DNA of 64,000 nucleotides, taken from NCBI RefSeq assembly GCF_000002875.2, contig NC_009420.2:1288467-1352466 (forward strand), in the 5' to 3' direction. Below, piece by piece: positions 11,401 to 19,821 of the stretch. Positions within the stretch are counted from its first letter, which is position 1. Each line of letters opens with the position of its first letter. The notes beneath the pieces were generated by a model, which was not told the DNA's origin, ran no database searches, and saw only the letters and a program-made list of their open reading frames with translations. The translations under genes were made by a program, and so were the position numbers. The DNA is from Leishmania infantum JPCM5. Lineage: Eukaryota > Euglenozoa > Kinetoplastea > Trypanosomatida > Trypanosomatidae.

Positions 11401-11927
11401 TTGATGTCGCCCTCGCCGGGGCGGCGCTTGGAGAACATCTTGTTCCAGTGTTCCGGGTGCGAGAAGAGCTTCTTGTTCGGATCGAAGCTGGTCGAGATAT
11501 CGGGGTGCGACCCCATCGTCGGGTCCTGGCCAGCGAACCAGGCGCTCACGTCTCCCTCTGCGCGCGTCGGCTGCAGCGCGTCGTCGAAGTCGAACGCGAC
11601 GCGTTGGTGCCGGTGCGGCAGACGCGCCTGCCCTTGCTCCTTGCCCCAGTGCATGTAGTCAATGAAGTCCTTGTTGACGCGAAAACGCTGGTGCGTGTTG
11701 TAATGGGTCAAGAACTGCACGCCAGACTGTCGGTTGGGGTGATTGGCGTAGCGCTGGTAGAAGCGGAACTCGATGGGGGTGCCGAGCGGACGATACTCAC
11801 GCACATCGAGGGTCTTCAGCGAGCGACGTTGTTGGCTGTCCGCCGGAGAAGGCGTCAACGACAGCGACGACGACCCCGTCGGGCCGACGGCTAGTGATGG
11901 GGCAGCACAGACGCGGCGACGCAGCAT
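8415..11927 (-). CDS. Crotonase-fold mitoribosomal protein, probable mS47
   Basis: A 1,170-residue protein from the ATG at 11927; the longer frame starts at TTG. The N-terminus (MLRRRVCAAPSLAV) is a typical mitochondrial presequence. Residues about 245-510 form an enoyl-CoA hydratase/3-hydroxyisobutyryl-CoA hydrolase module: IFINDPKRHQTLSATLAKEL, then DFFCGGTDLQSIG (cf. 'FcaGgDl'), VNGKCRGTGCGLALAAKY as the oxyanion-hole helix, and NVGLTPYSGMTRLLAR (cf. 'iGl.PdvG'). Flanks of about 245 and 660 residues have no enzyme counterpart. Kinetoplastid mitochondrial small subunits contain an HIBCH-like protein named mS47, and this architecture fits that role better than a metabolic enzyme. Whether the active site still works cannot be judged by eye; FCGG replaces the usual FCAGGD. 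The C-terminus is acidic. Confidence 0.72.
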   Translation of the reverse strand: MLRRRVCAAPSLAVGPTGSSSLSLTPSPADSQQRRSLKTLDVREYRPLGTPIEFRFYQRYANHPNRQSGVQFLTHYNTHQRFRVNKDFIDYMHWGKEQGQARLPHRHQRVAFDFDDALQPTRAEGDVSAWFAGQDPTMGSHPDISTSFDPNKKLFSHPEHWNKMFSKRRPGEGDIKLNVIPSNSLLGPMVTQTDTQEMAYFKTETCGPTHGRVPGINAPFKGEMDRKMMQAMSRPLNRSRTLTGNNGRFSNTIFINDPKRHQTLSATLAKELNREVDRATNGLYSKLTVLTSAQSGLTDFFCGGTDLQSIGFDLNLAQLLRKEAEALTKSSVSGSKKVEAKVQELIRDAERYEERADSVLRENAAVIWRAYTSPRALMTLVNGKCRGTGCGLALAAKYAGLQDASEFIVDGPNVGLTPYSGMTRLLARPETSLKYPGLAEFVMLTGASLFAGDALRLGWSDLFTSLPDMPYHIKDWFDSTEHMHNDAVAWQLGHLLERCFQMKDRWHTSAMERCAMTPIRARWVEDAFADQSSIEEILKTLSAMEKLPLTDRHNTYDPSYATPYTLASVAEGVEKLSASRLRYTLSPWDATPPEEAVEVRQAAEIFTSYVLERRGKVNIVAHRDRHKAQAWQKQREREYVAYSNMKSAPHRRHVYARLEGCEGTLVDFDFTVDPAGDAAAAVAEKGAGVDDNSELVHTASVDRLKRAVLQAMGMPADRDIDLCWYLPTLDTCPIRNDEELIDVLHSDPGFEDSSAQLRYPPIYFLVKRNTLHLSEWAYAVKHQLLLQSPYALKATLQLLQEVRGDGSAEAVRSLADTLATEYRYATRLLKRPDFYQVGQHVDKSPEEWDIVKEERVRYVHKEHLPSRPLPDYEVVFERNVQLDGHTFQLRPRWSPRTVQEVTAESLAPLATPLDFEKDGAVEFNVVVYASKADRLAGMIEDAGGLEVVAHLGEVDKEGNAKVPPLHGDAHVPTNVSFYEMARHPWEDTPSSWRRDGFTAGSKEYFDQQYKKAEKAVYDEAGRGQRNYWPSKAAVDGVTGEESNALLEERFFAKLRDAERGVESWARQLRKKAVEGKLDNKTEIATQQEKIYDDDYYRWFIQPGHNPNPSGLLRGRKGADSGSSSVDKDLEVFLNQLLSGAAERGADGTAGDEGEALILPEEDADEAADST

Positions 11928-12860
11928 CACCGAGAGAGAACAACAAAGCAAAGCCGTGGACAAGAGCCGTGGGCAAAAGCAACGACGGGGAGCAGCAGCT
12001 CACGGAGAGGCTCAATGGCGCCGCAGACGCGGATGCACGAACGTGACAGAGGCACCGGCTCGCCACCACGCGAGAGGGACACGCCACGGCGGCTTCAACG
12101 CAAAGCCGGCAAAACCGTGTCCTGATGGTTCGCTCCCGGTGCTGAAGATGCTACTCGACTGCGCAACTACGATCGCGTGATCCCATCCGCAGTTCGCCGC
12201 AGAAAGGGCCAGCGAGATGTGCCACCAAAAAAAAGGGGGACAGAAGGGAGGAAGGGAGGGGCAGAAGAAAGAGGGAATGGGCGAGAAGAGGGCGGCAGCG
12301 GGTGTGGGAGGGGAAGGAAGGGAGGCAGCGCGACAGTCTCTTTTTACAGCGGAATGTGCGGTCGACCTGTCGTGCTTACCTCCTATTCTCTATGCTCACC
12401 TTTGGTTTCATGTCTGTTTTCAGGGGTGACGATGCGCACAGCGCCGCCATCCGATGCGCCACCCACCACCCCCGCTGTCTCGAACGCATCCTTAGAAGCG
12501 TGAGGGCACACTTGCGAGCGTGTGTGTGTGTGTGGGCGATGAAGGGCCACTTGCTGAGCATTTCACTGATTTATTTTTTTCAAGCTTGGGATTGGCTTAC
12601 TCTCTTTGATGTGAGTAGTAGTGTGCGTGCGCGCCTCTGCGAGCGATGGAGCGGCATGCGCGGTAACAACAGGAAAAACGATGGGCCACAAGTGGGCCCG
12701 CAGCGACGGCAAGGACACGTTAAGAGAAACATAACCGCTCCTGGCACAGACACAGACGCGCGCGCACGCACAGGCAGATACGGACGCAGCGGCGCAGAAA
12801 AAAAAAGCGGTTCAGCGCAAGCACACATAAACAATGTGCGTGTGAGCCCTTAGCCCTGGC
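11928..12860. other. Intergenic spacer
   Basis: 5' flank of mS47 and 3' flank of the macro-domain-like gene. Purine-rich block at about 12229-12330 and a GT repeat at 12521-12534. No gene seen. Confidence 0.6.
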
Positions 12861-13691
12861 TCAGCCTGTCGGCCCCACCGGCAAGTTTTCAAAGGCGTTG
12901 TTGAACATGTCCCACTCGCGGTTCATGAAGACGCACAGCTCGATGTTCTTGTCGTCTCGCAGCACGTACTCCTTGTCGAACAGGTGCAACTGCTCAAACC
13001 CCATCAGCAGTGCTGAGTGGGTGATGGCCGGAAGTTGGTTGTACAGCGGGCCCGCCTGCAAGCCATCCGAAAGGGGCACCATGCGCAGCGTGTCACACTC
13101 GCTGACGACGTACTCGTGTAGTACGTTCCGGTACGCCCGCGACAACTCTATCGCCGCCTCGCGCTCTGACCAAATGCCCTCGCGGAAGTCGGGAGCCGAT
13201 ACGTGAATGATGTGCTTCTCGCCCGCCTCGCTGTCCTTGAGCCCGTACTGATGATGCTTTGCATCGCCCACCTTGCTCATGGCCATGACTACATCGTTCG
13301 GGAACGCCTTGGTGAGGCCTACCCACTTGTAGATGGCACCCGACGTCCCCGTCGCGCCAGCGGCGGAGGTGAAGATGTGCATGAGATCGCATGGGTCGGT
13401 GATTACCATTGTGTCGTCCGGCCTCGGCCCTTCCTGCCGCAGCGACCCCTGCAGCGTCATCTGCGTGCCCATGACGCCATACGGGCGAATCTTGATTTTG
13501 CGGACAAACTGCTCTTGCGGAGAGACGTAGCTCATACGGCGGTAGACCATGCCCGCCGCCGCCGCCATCGCGGCCAGCCCGAGACCGACGCGGATCCACG
13601 GGAACGGCTTTCGGTAGTTGGTGCCGAAGAGATGGCGTGGGGCGCGTTTGCGCCCATCCCGCGTCACCTGACCTTCCAGATACGAAACCAT
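12861..13691 (-). CDS. Membrane-anchored macro-domain-like protein
   Basis: A 276-residue protein starting at the ATG at 13691. The N-terminus is basic (RDGRKRAPRH). A hydrophobic helix at about residues 32-49 (PWIRVGLGLAAMAAAAG) is followed by RR, consistent with a mitochondrial or membrane anchor. Residues about 75-265 follow the macro-domain plan: a strand with ITDPCDLMH (cf. 'gDIt...vD'), a glycine-rich loop TSAAGATGTSGAIYKW (cf. 'NAAN...GGGVaGAI'), HIIHVSAPDFR (cf. 'viHavGP'), a helix LSRAYRNVLHEY, and VPLSDGLQAGPLY (cf. 'PaIStGiyGfP'). Macro domains bind ADP-ribose or its derivatives. The diagnostic NAAN is not kept (TSAAG), so binding or hydrolase activity is uncertain. It could be a structural relative without ligand. 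Confidence 0.55.
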   Translation of the reverse strand: MVSYLEGQVTRDGRKRAPRHLFGTNYRKPFPWIRVGLGLAAMAAAAGMVYRRMSYVSPQEQFVRKIKIRPYGVMGTQMTLQGSLRQEGPRPDDTMVITDPCDLMHIFTSAAGATGTSGAIYKWVGLTKAFPNDVVMAMSKVGDAKHHQYGLKDSEAGEKHIIHVSAPDFREGIWSEREAAIELSRAYRNVLHEYVVSECDTLRMVPLSDGLQAGPLYNQLPAITHSALLMGFEQLHLFDKEYVLRDDKNIELCVFMNREWDMFNNAFENLPVGPTG

Positions 13692-14469
13692 CTAGCGTGT
13701 CCCAGCTGCTGCCGGTGACAGGGTGCGAGCCACAGGAGAGAGAACGAGAAAGGGTGTGTATGTGTGTGTCTGGCGAAGGTCAAGAGAGCGGTGTGAGTGA
13801 ACCTTGTGGTAGCGCACAAACGCACAGAGGTAGAGGGCGGGAAGGGGGTGGAACGAAGCAGATGGGATGCAGGGCTGGAAAGCTGCAATAGGCGATATGA
13901 TCAAGCGCCGTGTAAAGAAGGAAGGGGCGTGGGGCTGCCTTGCCGCACCTGATGCGTCACAGGATGGAAAGCAGACAGTAGAGGGAAGGGGGCCTGAGCG
14001 TGCTCACGTCAGTGCGCCATGAATGCGGTCCAAGATAATGAAGGCGGCATGACACCACGAAGGTACTGCGTTTCCCCGTTTCAGCATAGCACAAGTCCTA
14101 TCAGCCGCAAAGAGAGAGAGAGTGTGACGCGAGAGCTAAGATAGATGCGGGAAGAGGGAGAGAAACGGGTGGAGGTGAGGGGCATGAGAGAAACACGACA
14201 CGACTCACTCAGCCATTCCATAACACGCGTGAGCAGAAGAGAAAGTAGAAAACCCAGCGAAAGAGTCCGTCGAAAGAAAAACCTGAGCCAAGCAACGCGG
14301 AGATGAGGAGACATGCCTGGATGGGTGGTGGCGCATTTCGTAATGAACGATAATACGGCAGAGAGAGAGAAGATGAGAGGGGGACGGGAGACACACGGTA
14401 CAGCGTTTCACAACAACGAAACAAAACCGAACGCCTCCTTCCGTCTACGCTCTCTGTCGAGTTTGTTGT
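13692..14469. other. Intergenic spacer
   Basis: 5' flank of the macro-like gene and 3' flank of the PI31-like gene. GA-rich stretches on the strand shown and nothing else recognisable. Confidence 0.6.
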
Positions 14470-14997
14470 TCAAGCCCACGGGGAGTTCCCACCCCAGCTG
14501 TGCCGCGGCCCGAACTGGCCACCACCGGGGCCGCCAAACGGTTCACCAGGGCCGCCCTGCGGAGGCAGGAAAAGGTCGTTGTCCGGCTCCCCTGGTAGGT
14601 TTGGTGCACCTTGCCCCCAGCTGCCGCCGACGTCAAAACGGCCCCGGCCGCGGCCTGGTGGCATCTGGCCAGGAAATATAGGATCGAACCGGGCGTACCC
14701 GTCGGCCGAGCCAAGGTCTGGCTGACCCTCCCCCGGACCACGAAGGGGGACGCACGGCATCCCTGGTCCGCGGAAGTTGCGCTCATTCATCAGCATGCCT
14801 CCGTTGCCACTGAGGCTGCCACCGGGAACCAGGTCCGCATCACCGTACCGTTGCCCTTCTGGGCGCATCTGGATATTTGCAAATGAGGACGTCGGCGCGG
14901 AAGCGGGTGCGACGCGCTGCACGCCACCTGGCAGTTCTGAGGGGTCTGACGCATCTCTCTCTGCCAGACGCTGCCCACTGGCACGATCTTCCTCCAT
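14470..14997 (-). CDS. PI31-like proteasome regulator (FP/C-terminal domain only)
   Basis: A 175-residue, glycine- and proline-rich protein from the ATG at 14997; the longer frame begins with GTG. The second half matches the C-terminal region of the proteasome inhibitor PI31 (PSMF1): GYARFDPIFPG, an RGRGRFD segment, and NLPGEPDNDLFLPPQ (cf. 'GrpDPDhl.PPg'). In other eukaryotes this proline-rich tail binds the 20S proteasome and modulates its activity or transport. The globular FP domain that normally precedes the tail (about 150 residues) is not evident. The first 90 residues are polar and probably disordered. It may therefore be a short PI31 form, or another protein with a similar Gly/Pro tail. 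Confidence 0.6.
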   Translation of the reverse strand: MEEDRASGQRLAERDASDPSELPGGVQRVAPASAPTSSFANIQMRPEGQRYGDADLVPGGSLSGNGGMLMNERNFRGPGMPCVPLRGPGEGQPDLGSADGYARFDPIFPGQMPPGRGRGRFDVGGSWGQGAPNLPGEPDNDLFLPPQGGPGEPFGGPGGGQFGPRHSWGGNSPWA

Positions 14998-15976
14998 GAC
15001 CACGGTATGGGAGAAGCGGATCGAGGAGGACTACTACAGAGGAGTGCTAGTGTGTGCGCGTATGTGCGTCGATAGAGAACCGGTTTCTCAAACGGTAAGG
15101 GTAGCAAAAAAAAAGAAAACGCGATGGGGATGATGTGGCAACGCGTGCGCCGCACGCGGAAAAGGGAAGGACGAGAAATAGAGGAAGGAGGTAGGCAGAG
15201 GCCAACATGTGGAGGGCGGAGTAGAAACATAGAGCAGCAAATGATGAGCCTTGAAGATGGAGGGGGGGCCGGAGGCAGTGCTCGAAGGGAGGGGGGGGAG
15301 GTGAATGCCTCCCGATGCTACTTGCAGATGCACCGGACAGAGGCAGGCGCAAAGCAAAAAGAGGGAGAGCAGCTCCTCCAGCGCGGTTGCACCCCTCCTT
15401 CTCTCCGCCTCCTCGGAAGGCTTTGCGGAGGCCATGAAGGGGAGGGAGGGGGATGCCTAGGCCGTCTCCGGCTGAAATGAAAAAAAAAAAGACGGAGACC
15501 TGCTCCATTTCCTTGCCCTCAATTTCATCACCGGGATACGGGGAAGGCAGCTTTTACTCCATCACCTGCACGTCACCGGCCTCCGACAGCAGGTGAGAAT
15601 AATGATCGAAAAGAAAATAATGAGGGGGAGGGAGGAGATCGCGACATGCACACACACACACACTTGTGCACACGAGTACCTACACAAAAGATGATAAAAG
15701 TGTATCACAATACATGCTGGGAGAGACTAGATTACATGGTCGAAAAGGATAGACAACGGTATGCACACACACACACCTGCGCACAACATATCAACGCACC
15801 ACCGAGACAAAAAAAGTCGAAGATCAATCGATTCACTTCACCTCACACGCTCGATAGCGTAATATAATCTCGAGGAAGAGATATCGTCCTTGCTGCCGTG
15901 CCTTCAACGAAAAAATACGCCGTGCAGTGGCCTGCATGACATCGCACACACACCACTCTGCTCACCGCCACGTCTC
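14998..15976. other. Intergenic spacer
   Basis: 5' flank of the PI31-like gene and 3' flank of the coiled-coil gene. Poly-A run at about 15479-15490 and a CA repeat at about 15650-15662. No gene supported. Confidence 0.6.
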
Positions 15977-18424
15977 CTAAGACGATTTTTCTATCTCTTG
16001 CTTCAAGATGTCCCGCCCCGCCCGCAACTCGTCGCGAGCGCGCATCACCTTTTCGCAAATGAGCTCACGGTGTCGCACGACCGCGTTAGCGGCCTTGCGC
16101 TTTTCCAAGAGGTCGACGACGGTGTGCAGCTTGTTGAACTCGGCGATGCGCTGCAGCTGCAGCACGGCATACGTCTTGGCCTCCTCCTCCTCCCAGTTTG
16201 CCTCGCGGCGCCACATAAATTCGGTCAGCTGGCGCGACTGCCTTTCGCGGTGGTGCTCCTCGCTTTGGCGATGCTTATCCTCGACGGTCGCCTTGAACAG
16301 CTCCTCCTTCGCCAGCGCCTGGGAGCGGATTTCGTTACAGCGCTCGTGGTGCGCCGCCGCTGCGACCGCCCGCTGCGCGGCCTCTTCGTGCCGACGGGAC
16401 TGAAACTCGCGCAAGCGCTCCTCGGCGTGCTGCTGACGCTGCAGGGCCTCCCGCCGCGCCGCTTCTTCTGCCTCCTCCGAGCGCCGTTTCGCTTCTTCTC
16501 GCAGGTATGCAGCTCGCTGCTGCTTCTCTGCAAGCGCGCGGCGCTCTTCTGCGAGTCGTGCCTCGCGTGCCGCGCGCAGCTGCTCCAGCTTCGCTGCCTT
16601 TTCCCGCCGTTTCTGCTCTTTTGCGGCAAACTTCTCTTCGAGTACCGCCGTGCTGCGCTCCAACCGGCGAAGCCGCTCAGCCTCTTGCGCCTCGCGCCGC
16701 TGCTGCATTGCCTGCAGCTGCCTCTCGCGCGCAGCCATACGTTCGGCGTTGCAGGTCTCTGCCCTGTTGAGGCGAGCCTGCAGCTGCTGCTTGTACGCCT
16801 CTTCCCGGCGCTGCCGTTCGGCTCGGTGCGCCTCTAGGCGGGCCTGCTGCAGTCGACGACGCTCCTGTTCCTCAAGCGCCTTTTGGCGTCGCAGCTCCCC
16901 TGCCTCCGCCTCCGCTTGCAGTTTCCGCTGCACCGAGGCTTCCTGGCGCTCCTGCAGTTCTTTGGCCTGCTGCATCTGGCGCATCATGCGAATCTTGTTG
17001 GTCTCGAACACCTGCCGCTGTCGTTCCTGCAGCTGCCGCACCGCCGTTGCCAAGGAATGCTGCTGCTCCTCAAGCGCCGCATCTGCCAGCATGTCTGCCT
17101 CGCACAGACGACGGTACCAACCGACGAGCTCATTGAAAGGGACACGGGCGCAGAGCACCGAGTAGCTATCCTGCAGGGTGCGGCGCAGAGCATCGCGTTG
17201 GGCCTGCACGTACGCGCGGCGGTGCTCATGCACCTCTACCTGCACTGCAGCCATGTCCTGCGTCGCGCCTCCCAGCGCGGCAGCGGAGGCGGAAGCGGCA
17301 CTGCTTCTCGGGTCCCAGTCCTTGGGCGAGGCGCCGTTCTCCAGGAAAGCGATCACGGAGCGTGGTGAGTTGATGCGGAGCTGCGGCGATGCCCCATTGT
17401 CGTTGAAGTGCTTCGCGATGGTGGTGAGGTGACGTGGCGCCGCCTGCCCGTTCCGCAGCCACCCGAGGTCAAAGGAAGACAGGTCGAGATGGAGGGAGCT
17501 GGCGTACTGCTGTGGCGGGTCGAGCAGCACACGCAGCACACGCGCCGTAGATTCCGCGGTAGGTGGTTCATGCGCGGCGAACGGGGTGCGGAGTCTGCGT
17601 GGAGTGGTGGGGGCTGTGGCAGGCGTGGTCGCTCGCTCGGGCTGAGCTCGCGGACGCGACTTCGGCCTCGCCGCTCGGGCAGAAGCGGCAGGTGACGTGC
17701 CGGTTCTCGTTCCGAGGCGTGTGGCATCCTGCTGCGGCTTCAAGGAAGGGGCGGTGCGTGCGCGAGGCTGACTCATAGGTGTCGTGGCCGTCGCGGACTT
17801 CGGATGCGAGCGTTCTGAGGGCGGCCGAGGCACGTGTGCAGGTGCGGCCTCGATCACGACTGCATCCCAGGTGCGCGTTCCGTCGGCTTCGACAGGGGTG
17901 AGTCGCGCAGCTTCTTCACTCGCTGCCGAAGCCGCTGTAGCGGCGGTTGTGGGCGTGCCAGCTGCACTAGAAGGGGATGAGGGGGACGGAGTGCCCTTTT
18001 GCTGGGGCTCCTCATCTGCCAGCGCAGTCTGCGACGGCTGCGGCGAGATGGACTTTCGCGCAGCCGGTGCCGGATTCACCGTTCCGGCGGCTTGGGCTAC
18101 CCGGGCGCTGGCGCCGCGGTGACCTTTGCGCAGCACCTGTGCTTTTCTACCCTCGCGGGCCCGCTCGTACTCCACTTCTGCTGCGGTGGGGTCCAAGAGA
18201 GACGGCATCGTTCGATCAAAGTCTGGTGGGACGTCCTTGAGTCCTATCGTGTTGGTTGTCTCTGCATCTCCTAAGTGATGGCGGCGCAGCTCCGGTTCAT
18301 ACTTTTCGTACTCGCTGAGGTACTTCTGCCGGCTCTTCTCATCTGGAGCGATGCGTGGGATGTTCGGCAGTGTGATGCCCCCATAGCAGGTGAGCTTCTG
18401 CGAGACTTCTCTGGCACGAGACAT
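15977..18424 (-). CDS. Large coiled-coil protein, possible cytoskeletal component
   Basis: An 815-residue protein from the ATG at 18424, 18 bases after a strong splice acceptor. Family not recognised. Residues 1-70 are ordered-looking (GGITLPNIPRIAPDEK, VPPDFDRTMPSLLD). Residues about 90-300 are low-complexity Ala/Ser/Thr/Pro, likely disordered. Residues about 300-400 include a short globular-looking part (LHLDLSSFDLGWLRNGQ). From about residue 405 to the C-terminus the protein is almost unbroken Arg/Glu/Gln/Ala helix with RRL and AEER heptads, giving roughly 400 residues of coiled coil or single alpha-helix of the trichohyalin/CFAP type. No motor, membrane or enzymatic motif is visible. A flagellar or subpellicular cytoskeletal role is plausible from composition only. 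Confidence 0.75.
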   Translation of the reverse strand: MSRAREVSQKLTCYGGITLPNIPRIAPDEKSRQKYLSEYEKYEPELRRHHLGDAETTNTIGLKDVPPDFDRTMPSLLDPTAAEVEYERAREGRKAQVLRKGHRGASARVAQAAGTVNPAPAARKSISPQPSQTALADEEPQQKGTPSPSSPSSAAGTPTTAATAASAASEEAARLTPVEADGTRTWDAVVIEAAPAHVPRPPSERSHPKSATATTPMSQPRARTAPSLKPQQDATRLGTRTGTSPAASARAARPKSRPRAQPERATTPATAPTTPRRLRTPFAAHEPPTAESTARVLRVLLDPPQQYASSLHLDLSSFDLGWLRNGQAAPRHLTTIAKHFNDNGASPQLRINSPRSVIAFLENGASPKDWDPRSSAASASAAALGGATQDMAAVQVEVHEHRRAYVQAQRDALRRTLQDSYSVLCARVPFNELVGWYRRLCEADMLADAALEEQQHSLATAVRQLQERQRQVFETNKIRMMRQMQQAKELQERQEASVQRKLQAEAEAGELRRQKALEEQERRRLQQARLEAHRAERQRREEAYKQQLQARLNRAETCNAERMAARERQLQAMQQRREAQEAERLRRLERSTAVLEEKFAAKEQKRREKAAKLEQLRAAREARLAEERRALAEKQQRAAYLREEAKRRSEEAEEAARREALQRQQHAEERLREFQSRRHEEAAQRAVAAAAHHERCNEIRSQALAKEELFKATVEDKHRQSEEHHRERQSRQLTEFMWRREANWEEEEAKTYAVLQLQRIAEFNKLHTVVDLLEKRKAANAVVRHRELICEKVMRARDELRAGRDILKQEIEKSS

Positions 18425-19821
18425 GACGGATGTTGAGATGGACTAGACGAAGAGAAAAAGGAGACGGTTATGCGAGTACACAGCAGCGGATTCACCTTTA
18501 CTCGAAGCTGCGGCCTCTGAGACGGTTACAGAAGACGTGCCGTCGTCGCCCCTTCCCTCTCCCTCCCACGTCACGCCGTATTCTAGTGTGCGCACGCGCT
18601 TCCGCCTAAACGTTCACGACGCCGCCCTCCTACGGTTACGTTCCTGAGGCCTAACACACATACACAGACACACACGCTCACGGCTTCTGGCAAGCTTAAA
18701 CAACAAGAGTATAGAGAAGCAGAGAAGTGCGGTGATGAAAGAGTCCCCCTTTCCGTTCAACCTCGCTCCTCCCTCGTGCTCCCTTTGTGGGCCTATCGGT
18801 GTGCTGGTGTGTGTGCGCGTGTGTGGCGATGCGCTTACATCATTGGTATGCGTAAAGCAAAAGGAGACGAACAGCCCGCGCACACGTGCCGCTGCGAAGC
18901 GACCCGATGAGACGCGCACGAAAGAGGAGCTTCCTGATAAGAATAGAAAAACACCCGCGAAAGCAGAGAAGAGAGAAGAGGAGAGGACCAAGCGGACCCT
19001 CGTGAGACGGGGGGGGAGCATAGCGAAGCCAAAGCCGAGGAAGGTGGTACGCGAAAAGCAAGGTGGAGGAAGACAGTACATGCCCTGAGGTAAAGCATGC
19101 ACGTCGACCATCGCAGCTCCACAAACTCCTACCGTCGCGTCACCTTGCAGTAGGGCACTTGTTTTCACCTGCACGTGCGCCTGGCATCGCTTCCGCACTC
19201 TCTCGCGATAGCGTTTACCCCCTCCCCCAACACACACACACAGCGGCATGTGCGCGTGGCAGGATGTAGGGGGTATTGCTCGTTGCTTGCGTGGGCACAA
19301 ACACGCAAAAAGCTGTTCGACTCGCGCGAGCACCTAAACAGCCAGAAGCGCCGCCGCGTTAACGTGGGATATACACCACTGTTTCTCATCCTCCTCCTTT
19401 TTTCGTCATTTTCCTGTTTCCTTGTTGTGTTCATAAGCACCGTGGGCTGGGGCGGCACTCGTGTATGCATGTATGTGCGCTCGAGACATATACATACACA
19501 CACGCGCATGCATGCAGACAATCACATGGCATCTTCTTCACCTCGCAGAGCAGGAGAGAAAAAGGAAAGACAAGAAAGAAACCCAAAAGAAAAAGGATCG
19601 ATGTGGTTTACATGCGGGGGACACAAGACGGGGAAATAGAGCGGCGACTACCTCTTGCTGTGCCTGCAAGGGCCAACACGTGTGCTGCTCTCGTATTAGT
19701 GAGACAGTAGTGACCAGTGTGTGTGGGTGTGTGATTGTGTGGTGCACATGGAAGCAGGTATTGCTTATGACCTCCTTTGGATGGCGCGGCAGCTGCCGTC
19801 TGATCTGCCCCGCGCTGTCGC
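18425..19821. other. Intergenic spacer
   Basis: 5' flank of the coiled-coil gene (with its acceptor) and 3' flank of the actin-related gene. Short CA and GT repeats and purine blocks. No gene seen. Confidence 0.6.
18443..18467 (-). promoter_or_regulatory. Spliced-leader acceptor for coiled-coil gene
   Basis: Minus strand: a CTCCTTTTTCTCTTCGTC pyrimidine tract ending in TAG, giving an 18-base leader before the ATG at 18424. Confidence 0.6.

Noticed and set aside
11928..11963. TTG-initiated extension of the mS47 frame (and similar TTG or GTG extensions of CCZ1-like, bL20m, PI31-like, Sec14-like and the 135-aa genes)
   Set aside because: Trypanosomatid nuclear genes start at ATG; in each case the first in-frame ATG gives a better N-terminus, often a mitochondrial presequence.
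15890..16837. Plus-strand ORF of 315 codons, Leu/Arg-rich
   Set aside because: Antisense to the Glu/Arg coiled-coil region, whose repetitive codons suppress stops on the opposite strand.
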